Below are positions 1 through 7,701 of a stretch of 12,122 nt of DNA, piece by piece. The notes below the pieces were generated by a model, which had not been told where the DNA came from, did not search any database, and saw nothing but the letters and a program-made list of their open reading frames with translations. The position numbers were made by a program, and so were the translations under genes. Source of the DNA: an uncultured Saprospiraceae bacterium (GTDB taxonomy: Bacteria > Bacteroidota > Bacteroidia > Chitinophagales > Saprospiraceae); contig CALHUZ010000039.1 in assembly GCA_938039305.1 (NCBI GenBank), forward strand, positions 1 to 12,122, written 5' to 3'. Within the stretch, counting starts at the first letter, position 1, and every line of letters begins with the position of its first letter.

Positions 1-12
1 AAATATTCAATA

Positions 13-59
13 TGACATAGGTGTCACTCCCTTTTTTGTTGTCATTTATATATATGTCA
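13..59. repeat. Cluster of TGTCA words upstream of the giant gene
   Basis: TGACA (13-17) and TGTCA (22-26) form a perfect 5-bp inverted repeat around the loop TAGG. TGTCA then recurs at 40-44 and 55-59. All lie 50 to 100 bases before the first plausible codon of the long + strand gene. This could be an operator or activator site, or a weak hairpin ending transcription from a gene left of the window, since a T6 run follows at 32-37. Five-base words recur easily by chance in AT-rich DNA, so the regulatory reading is only a suggestion. No good TAnnTTTG promoter box is visible in 1-112. Confidence 0.25.
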
Positions 60-112
60 GAAGTTTAGTCAGGATTCAATCCGTCTTTCAGTTCTGAGAA
101 AAAAACTTAAAA

Positions 113-151
113 ATCAAGGAAACAACCAAATACCTCCCTATCGTTATCATC
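113..151 (+). other. In-frame signal peptide segment upstream of the TTG start
   Basis: The reading frame of the long gene stays open leftward to the TGA at 95-97. From 113 it reads I-K-E-T-T-K-Y-L-P-I-V-I-I, which joins L-F-L-S-Q-V-I-A-N-G-Q after 152. Together these make an ordinary signal peptide: a short charged start, a hydrophobic core and a small-residue cleavage region near VIA. Codon 113-115 is ATC, sits just after an A-rich leader and is followed by AAG GAA, which is where an ATG would be expected. No ATG or GTG exists in this frame between the stop and 152. The segment is probably coding or was recently coding; whether ATC initiates, or is a mutation or sequence error, cannot be told here. 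Confidence 0.6.
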
Positions 152-3100
152 TTGTTTTTGTCTCAAGTCATTGCGAATGGACAAACGGTAAGTTGGGGCC
201 CAACTATTCCAGCCGTTTCTTCTGAGAATATACATACGTGTTTTGAAGAAGGGACAATGACATTTGAATTCACGAATGCCAGTTCAGCCATGACCGATGT
301 CACCATCGAGATACAATTAGATACTGGTGTTTACTATGTCCCAAGCTCTTTTTCATTTACAGCAAGTGGCGGCATATCTATAACCGAAGATGATATCTCA
401 GATCTGAGTAGACCGATTTTTTCAGTCAGTACCATATCCTCAGGAGGCCAGATCAACATGACCATAGAGCGTACTGCAGATTGTGAAGCCATGGCTCAGA
501 CGATATCAGGAAGCACTTTCACTGATAGTGTACATGTTTATGATTCAGGGGTAGAGGTGACATATGCCAACGGAATTGCTAATGGCACAGTTAACTATGG
601 GATACTATACGGTCTTTTAAGCATCACTTCTGTAAATACTACACCAGGATTAATCAATATAGGATCCACGGCTAATAGGTCGATGACTATAACCAATGGA
701 GCATTTGGCACCATTGATCAATTTTATATAGCAGATGTATTTGCGGCAGGAGAATTGGATTTAACCAATTTTAGAATTAATCCTGCAGGGATTAATTATA
801 GTATCCCTCCCGGAAGTATATCTATAGTCGGGGACTCAGTAATCGTAAGTTTTTCAGCCACAGATATGATGGCTATCGATGGAAGTGGAGGCAGTGTCGG
901 AGATGGTGATGATCTATTTGAAGACAACGAGTCTTTTACTTTGTCATATGATGTGACACCTACTATTTGTGGTGCCAGCAATTCTATTTCATCTGAATTA
1001 TTAGGATGGTTTGGTTGTAGTTATTCTGATCGATGTCAGATAGTGAATAATGCAGCCACCATAAGTTTGAATAATGTATCGCCTTCCTTAGAGTTTTCTA
1101 ATGCCATCACGCCGAGACTTGACTTTTGTGACACTGTCATCTACAGTGTGACACTTACTAATGTAACTCCAGAGTCCTCTCCAGCAGGTGCAGCTTTTGC
1201 TACAGATGTAACAGCGATTTTGGGATTAAGAGCTAATAGAACACCGATAGCTACCTTAGCGGATAATCAACAATGGGGTAGTGAATGGCGTGATACAAGA
1301 CATTTTGTAAATCACACATTGAATGGTTATCCCGTTACTTTGCCATCTACTCCTGGGAGGACATCAACTACTATCCCGTACTTACCTCCTGACTATTTTA
1401 CAACAGATCCTGACGGCCCTGGGGGGCTTACAGATATAGATGGCGACGGTTATTATGACGACTTACCAAAGGATTCTTCTCTTGTTATTAGTTACGGAGT
1501 ATACATTACCCCCAGAGATGGCACATGCACAACTGGTAGATTTGACTATATCACCTGGGAACACATTTCAGCTGATGTAAGTTGGTTTAACAACTGTGGT
1601 GATGAGATGTCGCCTATCAGACAGGAGATGAATTATACTAATCACATAAGAGACTATAATAATTCAACTTTTATCAATGCTCCTTCTAATATTGTAGATG
1701 GAGAAAATTTTAGTGTAGGTATTCAAGCACATTTGTATTCTGCTATCAATTGTAATGGAGGTCATGGTCTCACAGGAGCGAGTATGGAGTGGATCACTCA
1801 GGTTGTTTTACCTCCAGGTGTTAATATGAGAGCGGGTTATGATGCGTCTATTTATACAGTAACTGGAAATGTAGTCACTCGAAATGAGAGCTATGCTTAT
1901 AGTTTTAGAAACTTTCCGCTTGTATTTGATTGTGGTTTATGGGATGGAGCAAGCTCTATTTCAATTCCAATTTCTACAAGATATATATGTAGTAGTACAG
2001 GAGTCTGTTTTGAAGAGGAGATGCATTGTTTTGATATTGAAATAGCACCACAATGTCCTGTTGACTGTGACGGTGTGAGTATTTTAAACTTCACTACTGA
2101 GCGAATCTCAGAAAGTTGGACTAATGGTACTCAAACCGCAGTAGTAGACCTATCAGATCCATCCATAGTTACTGACTATGTCTATCCATATGATACGGTA
2201 GAGTTTTACTCAGAAGGGGTTTTTAATGACACTTTGTCTGATCAATTATTCTTAAGAATAAACTACTCACCTGAGAATGGAGGTGATATTTTCAATTATG
2301 AAGGAGGAAGCATAGAAATAGTTGACTTAGATGGTCAATACAATTCAGGTCAGACTAATTATAATTTCCCACTTACAGGTGCACCGACTATCAATAACCT
2401 AGGAGGAAATGATTATGAAATGATCTTCGATCTTTCCTCTTACAGGACATCGATTAATCCTTCTTATAATTATGGACAAGGATCTGGACTTCCAGGATCA
2501 TATGACTCTGATACGGTAAGAATCAGAGCTAATATGGTTATTTCTAATACCATGAGTTCTGCAGGCATTCCTTATACAGTAGACAGTCTAAGCTCAGAAT
2601 TTTTTATTGAGAATGCATCTGGAGATGAAGTGATATGCAATTCTTGGGGAAGTGAACTTAATTATGAATATCCTAATGCTTATGCCTCTCAAGCCTATGA
2701 TAATCTTTCAGGATGTATTACCAGAAGGGAAAGATTCTTTTTTGTCTATAGGTCGCAAACTGGAGATAATCACCCTAACGAATATCGACCAACGATGCAT
2801 CTTGATTCAGCTGTAATTTTGGTCCCAGACGGCTGGACAGTTGGGACCGTCTGGTGGATAGATGGTGCGGTTATGAATGCTTCAGATTATGATCTTAAGT
2901 CTGATGGTACACTAACCCTTAGAAGACCACCGGGATATGCTGATTTTGATAAACAGAATACATCATCGCGTTCTTATTATGTGAACTTAACTGCAGATTG
3001 TCAAGCGATCGATGGATTGAATACGTTTTCGTATTCTAATTATTATAAAGAGTTTGCTTACCTAACTGATCCGACATCGCATGTCTCACGAGTAAGTACT

Positions 3101-4987
3101 GATAATATCGGAGGTATAAATTATACTGCACCTTCTTATTCTATCACGCCGATTAATCAGACTGTATCTGCTTATGCGGATACGGTTTCATGGAGAGTCA
3201 GAGTTTGTAATACTACAAGTGATATGAACGTAGATTATAATTGGCTTTCTTTAGAAGATGATGGAAATCAAATCATCGTAGACAGTGTAAGGGATATTAC
3301 AGGAGGCGGTAGTTCATTGTTAAATACTCAAGTTTTATCCAGTGGAGGAACCTATGTTGAGTTAGGAGCTTTAAATCAAGGTGCCTGCACAGACATTATA
3401 ATTTATAGTAGTTATACTTCTTGTGAAAGAGATACATTAGAACTTTCGAACGGTTGGTCTTGTTTAGATTATCCTTCGCTGACTGATGTAAATACGTGTA
3501 GTTCGCAAAACGAATTATACATATTACCACAAGCAGCACAGATATCTTCCTCTATTACGTCATTAGCTGATACTCCAATAGATCCGTCTAATCCAAGTGG
3601 AGGCGATTGGGGTAGTACGCCAATAGACATGTGTACTCCATTCCCTATGGAACTGACAGTTATTAACTCTCAGCCTGGAAACTTATATGATGCTTCCGTT
3701 AATTTTAAAATACCTTCATTAGGAAGTGGATTGACTTATGTAGCAGGAAGTGCTACCATCGAAGTTGAAGGAATCGATTTACCAAATACAAGCAGACCTG
3801 TTGGAGCTGCTGCAGAGTCAGCTTTAGTTTCGGCCAGTACCAGTGGAACTCCCAATTGGATCATGACTTTAGCACAACTTGATCCCACTAACTACGGCTC
3901 AGGCGCAGCGTTGTCTGGTACTTCAAATTCTGCAAATAATCAATTTATATTAAGATTCGAATTAGAAAGTACTTGTGATTTAATATCTGGGGATTTCTTA
4001 ACAGTAACAGTAGATGGAAATGATCCTTGTGGTAGTCCTGCTAATGGAAGTAGCGAACAAATACAAAGTTATCTAATCAATATAAATGGAGCAACGCCAC
4101 CATATTTTTCATTCTTCACATCAAGTATAAATCCGAATAATAGCTTCGAAGGTTGCAATGATTTGAAAACGGTAAGTATAGACGTTCTGATTAGTGGAGG
4201 TGCGACCAGTGCTCAAGACACACTTGAAGTTGTCCTTCCAGATGGCCTAGGATATGCAGATGGCTACGTATGTAATACTCCGGGAAATTGTCCAACGTTT
4301 GCAAGTTCGACCATCATAGGAGGCGAAGAAGTCTTAAAGTTTAATTACCCTTTAGGAGCAACAGGGACGATCGATTTTACATTTGATATAGAAACCAATA
4401 GTAGAGGCGATTGCGCTCCTAATGCTACTATTTCATTAGTTAATAAAGTGGTGATTGGAGGTTTGGTTTGTGATGCCGTGGCTTGTCCTTCGAGTAGAGT
4501 GATTACAGGAAGTGATGTGCTTTCTGTGTCTTTAGAAAAACCTATCCTATCTGTTTCTTATAATAGTTTAACGGTATTTAGAGGAAACACAACTAACCTC
4601 TATTACTATGACATGAATATTGCCAATACTGGCCTTACAACTGAGAATGATGTAATTGCAGAATTCTATTGTCTCAATGCTACAGGAGATGACATCATAG
4701 GCGGTGCGGTTGCGAGAGATACTATCACATCTATTTTGGCTAATAGTGCAACCACCACTCTTGCTGGAGAATTCAAGGCTACTTGTGATCCTGATCAAGG
4801 ACTTGGTGTATTGATAGTTCCAGAATATGAAAACTGTTATTGTACGGCATTAGAAAGTATGGCTGATAAGTCAGCGGGGCTTTTAGAAATCCCACATGAC
4901 ATTCTTGCAAATATTCCTCCATTCGTTTGTCCCGTAGTACTATCCAATAGACATGTCAGCTTTAGGGTAGTCAGAAGTATAGATTAG
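152..4987 (+). CDS. Giant secreted protein of DUF11-like beta-sandwich modules
   Basis: An exported surface or extracellular protein of about 1,611 residues, rich in Ser, Thr, Asn and Asp. Several beta-rich modules of 100 to 200 residues can be seen, with Cys-containing boundaries such as TICG...GWFGCSYSDRCQ (about 271-296), TADCEA (108-113) and GWSCLDYP (about 1103-1110). They resemble the DUF11-like repeats of long Bacteroidota surface proteins; the part after about 1120, with CTPFPMELTVINSQPG, fits the same family. An Asp-rich loop D428-I-D-G-D-G-Y-Y-D-D437 looks calcium-binding. The start is doubtful: TTG at 152 is the only standard codon in frame, but it falls inside the signal peptide, so translation probably begins upstream (see 113-151). 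The C-terminus ends in CPVVLSNRHVSFRVVRSID with no recognisable type IX sorting domain. Adhesion or a structural role is a guess. Confidence 0.8.
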   Translation: MFLSQVIANGQTVSWGPTIPAVSSENIHTCFEEGTMTFEFTNASSAMTDVTIEIQLDTGVYYVPSSFSFTASGGISITEDDISDLSRPIFSVSTISSGGQINMTIERTADCEAMAQTISGSTFTDSVHVYDSGVEVTYANGIANGTVNYGILYGLLSITSVNTTPGLINIGSTANRSMTITNGAFGTIDQFYIADVFAAGELDLTNFRINPAGINYSIPPGSISIVGDSVIVSFSATDMMAIDGSGGSVGDGDDLFEDNESFTLSYDVTPTICGASNSISSELLGWFGCSYSDRCQIVNNAATISLNNVSPSLEFSNAITPRLDFCDTVIYSVTLTNVTPESSPAGAAFATDVTAILGLRANRTPIATLADNQQWGSEWRDTRHFVNHTLNGYPVTLPSTPGRTSTTIPYLPPDYFTTDPDGPGGLTDIDGDGYYDDLPKDSSLVISYGVYITPRDGTCTTGRFDYITWEHISADVSWFNNCGDEMSPIRQEMNYTNHIRDYNNSTFINAPSNIVDGENFSVGIQAHLYSAINCNGGHGLTGASMEWITQVVLPPGVNMRAGYDASIYTVTGNVVTRNESYAYSFRNFPLVFDCGLWDGASSISIPISTRYICSSTGVCFEEEMHCFDIEIAPQCPVDCDGVSILNFTTERISESWTNGTQTAVVDLSDPSIVTDYVYPYDTVEFYSEGVFNDTLSDQLFLRINYSPENGGDIFNYEGGSIEIVDLDGQYNSGQTNYNFPLTGAPTINNLGGNDYEMIFDLSSYRTSINPSYNYGQGSGLPGSYDSDTVRIRANMVISNTMSSAGIPYTVDSLSSEFFIENASGDEVICNSWGSELNYEYPNAYASQAYDNLSGCITRRERFFFVYRSQTGDNHPNEYRPTMHLDSAVILVPDGWTVGTVWWIDGAVMNASDYDLKSDGTLTLRRPPGYADFDKQNTSSRSYYVNLTADCQAIDGLNTFSYSNYYKEFAYLTDPTSHVSRVSTDNIGGINYTAPSYSITPINQTVSAYADTVSWRVRVCNTTSDMNVDYNWLSLEDDGNQIIVDSVRDITGGGSSLLNTQVLSSGGTYVELGALNQGACTDIIIYSSYTSCERDTLELSNGWSCLDYPSLTDVNTCSSQNELYILPQAAQISSSITSLADTPIDPSNPSGGDWGSTPIDMCTPFPMELTVINSQPGNLYDASVNFKIPSLGSGLTYVAGSATIEVEGIDLPNTSRPVGAAAESALVSASTSGTPNWIMTLAQLDPTNYGSGAALSGTSNSANNQFILRFELESTCDLISGDFLTVTVDGNDPCGSPANGSSEQIQSYLININGATPPYFSFFTSSINPNNSFEGCNDLKTVSIDVLISGGATSAQDTLEVVLPDGLGYADGYVCNTPGNCPTFASSTIIGGEEVLKFNYPLGATGTIDFTFDIETNSRGDCAPNATISLVNKVVIGGLVCDAVACPSSRVITGSDVLSVSLEKPILSVSYNSLTVFRGNTTNLYYYDMNIANTGLTTENDVIAEFYCLNATGDDIIGGAVARDTITSILANSATTTLAGEFKATCDPDQGLGVLIVPEYENCYCTALESMADKSAGLLEIPHDILANIPPFVCPVVLSNRHVSFRVVRSID

Positions 4988-4997
4988 AATAAGTTTT

Positions 4998-5024
4998 ATG
5001 TCTGATCATCATTGGCATTTTTTT
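4998..5024 (+). terminator. Probable intrinsic terminator of the giant gene
   Basis: Ten bases after the stop, ATG(T)CTGAT can pair with ATTGGCAT across the loop CATC, giving eight pairs with one bulged T and two G-T wobbles. A run of seven T (5018-5024) follows directly. The stem is weak, but position and T-run suit Rho-independent termination. Confidence 0.45.
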
Positions 5025-5096
5025 AAAAAGTCTATTTTCTAATGTTCATTAACAGTGTGAATGGCTAAGGTTTTACTGAATCAGTTTTTGCATCTT

Positions 5097-5118
5097 TAGT
5101 TGTTAATTGCAACAACTA
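5097..5118. repeat. Perfect 8-bp hairpin covering the stop codon of the MG2/plug gene
   Basis: TAGTTGTT (5097-5104) and AACAACTA (5111-5118) are perfect inverted repeats around the six-base loop AATTGC. Read on the - strand, the first TAG of the hairpin is the stop codon of the MG2/plug gene. No T-run follows on either strand, so it is not a classical intrinsic terminator. It may protect the 3' end of the mRNA or block read-through between the two convergent genes. Confidence 0.4.
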
Positions 5119-7581
5119 CTTAACTTCAAAAGCAAGGCTTCCATATAATGGAACTCCATTGTTCCTGATGCCTTGGGCAACAATGATGAACTTTCCAGTT
5201 TTACCTGAAGTAATAAAGCCTTCTTTTAAAGTCTCCTTATTCTTTAATTTCAAATTAGGATTCCAATAAAGGGTTGTGCGTATATCTTGCGTGGCATATC
5301 CCTCATCAGCTGGTGAATCAATAGAAGAGAATTCTCTTGCCAAATGATATCCTATTATTTCTGTTGTTTCTAGTCCTGGAGTGGGAGGCAATAGGTCTTC
5401 TTCCCAATCTAATCTCGTAGCAGTATAAATAAGCATGACACCAGTGCCTCCTCTAGCACCATACATGGTAGCTTTATCAAATTTCAAAACATCAATGAAC
5501 TCTATTTCTCGTAACGGAATGAATTGTAAATCTTCTTGTGTTACAACTTGACCGTCAATAACAATTAAAGGTTCTGAACGAGATCCTCCTCCAGAAATAG
5601 TAATCCTGCCATTCATAACGAACACGCCAGGTATTTGTGCTGCTAAATCTAAAAAGCTAGTCGCATTTCTTACAGTTGGGTTCTCATCTAAATCCAACCG
5701 AAAAGAGGGTATTTTATAAAGTCTGGTTCTTTTTTTTCGTTGTTCTTCTTTTTGATTAATCCTTTTAGCGCTTATACTCACTTCACCTAGATCTACACTA
5801 AGTAAAGAATTTATAGGGTCCAGGTTGAACATTTCAGTACTTAGTTGTTCATACTGTTTGCCCTTATTAGCCAATGTTAATGTATGATGTATAGGGGATA
5901 GGAGAAGTTGAGGCAATGTTCTTGATTTAATTAAAATATCTACAAATGGACTGTCTTCGAATGATATATTAGCATTGGCCTTTCTTTTTTTCTTTCCTTT
6001 CTTAAAGCGTCCTTGTAAAACAAAAGTAGAGGTGTCGTATAAGATATAAGGTCCAAAGGAAAAATCACCGTTATCATCAGTTATAGATTCCTCATGAATG
6101 TCATGATCTATTTGATTTAAGAATACTTTCCCTTTGTGTAGTTTTTTATTTCTGCTTAAGGATAAACTCCCATTTATGTATAATCCTTTTTCTAACTTGA
6201 ATTTTGCTTGAAATGATTCTTTGTTGGATAGTTTTTTCCAACGAAATCGTCGCCAGGCACGTGTCATTAAAAACTGATCGATCAGGTAGTCTCTGGCATA
6301 CGTACTTGAAGAAAAAAGGATGTCTTTTGCATCTTTAATTGCAACATCTAAATCACTGTTTAGCAACAACCATGTTCTTATGTCTTCTGTAGAAGTGGAT
6401 GCAGCAAATGCAGGAACCACACTTAAGCTAATAGAGCTATTCAGTAGACTGTCATTTTCTATAGGTAGATTTATTTTATTCGATATGGACATTTCTATGT
6501 CCTGTCGTGGAGTGATCTCTTGTTGATCAAGAGTAATATTAAGCTCAGTTGTTTTATCATCGGGAGCATCAAAGAACAACCTCTCAGCTACTTCATTTCC
6601 TTCAGTGTCAAATAGTGTAGCGACGTATATACCAGGTATTAAGTCTTCTTCTTTTATTGGAATTATTGTTTTTGGTTCTAATATGCTTAGTGTCTCCTCG
6701 ATAAAAGGCAAACCTCTATGGTGTACCACTATTTTTGCATCCTTTAATCCTTTTGTAACATTAGTTTGGATATGAAGAGTAATATCACCACTGCGGCGGT
6801 AGATTTGTAGCGTATATCCTTCGTCAATAGAATTCGGTAGGGGGAAATTTGATTTTCTATTTTTTACTATTGCTGAATATCCTGTTTTTGAATTAGGGAT
6901 AAATGTCAACTCGCCCATGCCTCGGTCATTGGTTTTGAAAATCGTTACAACCCGACCTTTCTGATCAACAACTTCACCGGATAATTCTATTGGATGCTTA
7001 TTGTAATCTTGAGCTACCAATGCCATCCTGCAAACTAAGCCTGCTACGCAGTCTCCTCCTTCTGGGAAAAATTGTAAGTTTATCTTGCTTGGATTTTCTT
7101 GATAAGAATCAGTTTTGTTGATGATTGGCGTGGAAGAAATAGATTCAGGTTGTTTACCAAGAACAATAGAAATTGATTTGCTGAATAGAGTGGATAGACC
7201 AGAATTTTGTTGATAATTTGTGTACGCTTGAAGCTGATATGTTCCTGAAGGTATCTTTCTTGGTAGTTCTAAGCTGATGGGCTCATTGATATTGTTAGCA
7301 AAGACTTTGATAGTCGATATAACCTCTTTTTTTGAATCAACCAGTGAAACATAAATCGTTTTACTAAAACTAGAGGATTTATGGGTTTGTCCATCCACTA
7401 AGTAGACCGAGCCCCAGATGGTTTCTCCTGCAGCGTAAATGTCTTTGTCAGTATGTAAGAAAACTTTTTCTGGAAGAAAGCTCTTGCGATACTTTTCTAA
7501 GTTTTTGTTATGTGTATGTTGGGTAGATAGAATATTTGGTATAAACGTTAGAAGAAGGCATATGCATGTGACCCTAAGCAT
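5116..7581 (-). CDS. MG2-domain protein with a TonB-receptor plug, no barrel
   Basis: An exported envelope protein of 821 residues. An N-terminal signal peptide (about 1-20) is followed by an MG2 macroglobulin-like domain (about 36-140) carrying PEKVFLHTDKDIYAAGETIW. A second sandwich starts near FFPEGGD (about 171), and a third spans about 270-345. M439-TRAWRRFRWKKL matches a signature of this Bacteroidota family (usually QGWRRFxW). A carboxypeptidase-regulatory-like domain with FVLQGRFKKGKKKRK follows. A TonB-receptor plug lies at about 630-720 (FLDLAAQIPGVFV, PLIVIDGQ, YGARGGTGVMLIYT). The last hundred residues include DIRTTLYWNPNL, also typical of the family. The beta-barrel of a true receptor is absent, as is usual here. 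Role unknown; an outer-membrane-associated or periplasmic partner of a transporter is inferred. The ATG at 7581 gives a proper signal peptide; no Shine-Dalgarno site is visible. It has its own promoter and converges on the giant gene. Confidence 0.88.
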   Translation of the reverse strand: MLRVTCICLLLTFIPNILSTQHTHNKNLEKYRKSFLPEKVFLHTDKDIYAAGETIWGSVYLVDGQTHKSSSFSKTIYVSLVDSKKEVISTIKVFANNINEPISLELPRKIPSGTYQLQAYTNYQQNSGLSTLFSKSISIVLGKQPESISSTPIINKTDSYQENPSKINLQFFPEGGDCVAGLVCRMALVAQDYNKHPIELSGEVVDQKGRVVTIFKTNDRGMGELTFIPNSKTGYSAIVKNRKSNFPLPNSIDEGYTLQIYRRSGDITLHIQTNVTKGLKDAKIVVHHRGLPFIEETLSILEPKTIIPIKEEDLIPGIYVATLFDTEGNEVAERLFFDAPDDKTTELNITLDQQEITPRQDIEMSISNKINLPIENDSLLNSSISLSVVPAFAASTSTEDIRTWLLLNSDLDVAIKDAKDILFSSSTYARDYLIDQFLMTRAWRRFRWKKLSNKESFQAKFKLEKGLYINGSLSLSRNKKLHKGKVFLNQIDHDIHEESITDDNGDFSFGPYILYDTSTFVLQGRFKKGKKKRKANANISFEDSPFVDILIKSRTLPQLLLSPIHHTLTLANKGKQYEQLSTEMFNLDPINSLLSVDLGEVSISAKRINQKEEQRKKRTRLYKIPSFRLDLDENPTVRNATSFLDLAAQIPGVFVMNGRITISGGGSRSEPLIVIDGQVVTQEDLQFIPLREIEFIDVLKFDKATMYGARGGTGVMLIYTATRLDWEEDLLPPTPGLETTEIIGYHLAREFSSIDSPADEGYATQDIRTTLYWNPNLKLKNKETLKEGFITSGKTGKFIIVAQGIRNNGVPLYGSLAFEVK

Positions 7582-7654
7582 AGAGAAGCATTTTGTTGAC
7601 TAACTTTCAAGATAGTTGTATATACATTGCAAGATACCAAAATAGATGGTGTAT

Positions 7655-7686
7655 CAAATATACTAGATACAGCACTCAATTGCAAA
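7655..7686 (-). promoter_or_regulatory. Bacteroidota-type promoter of the MG2/plug gene
   Basis: On the - strand a -33 TTTG (7686-7683) is separated by 20 bases from TATATTTG (7662-7655), an exact match to TAnnTTTG. Transcription would begin near 7648, leaving a leader of about 66 bases before the ATG at 7581. The promoter lies wholly after the ggt stop (7702), so the gene can be expressed independently of ggt. Confidence 0.65.
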
Positions 7687-7699
7687 ACGATCTATTGAG
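7675..7699. repeat. Inverted repeat enclosing the -33 box
   Basis: CTCAAT (- strand, 7699-7694) and ATTGAG (7680-7675) are perfect inverted repeats separated by 13 bases, and a G-T pair extends them by one. The 13-base centre contains the -33 TTTG of the MG2/plug promoter. It lies two bases past the ggt stop codon. It may be an operator or part of the ggt mRNA 3' end. There is no T-run after it, so a simple terminator is unlikely. Confidence 0.35.
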
Positions 7700-7701
7700 C
7701 A

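Noticed and set aside
94..112. CTG start at 94 with a one-base slip in the A7 run
   Set aside because: It would join the signal peptide frame, but needs both a rare start codon and a frameshift; a changed ATG at 113-115 is simpler.
796..981. Short - strand open frames within the giant gene (also at 1897-2094 and 4568-4798)
   Set aside because: Antisense to a long coding frame, with no recognisable features.
7574..7591. Five-codon upstream frame (MLLYA) overlapping the MG2/plug start
   Set aside because: Too short and unsupported; likely chance in the leader.
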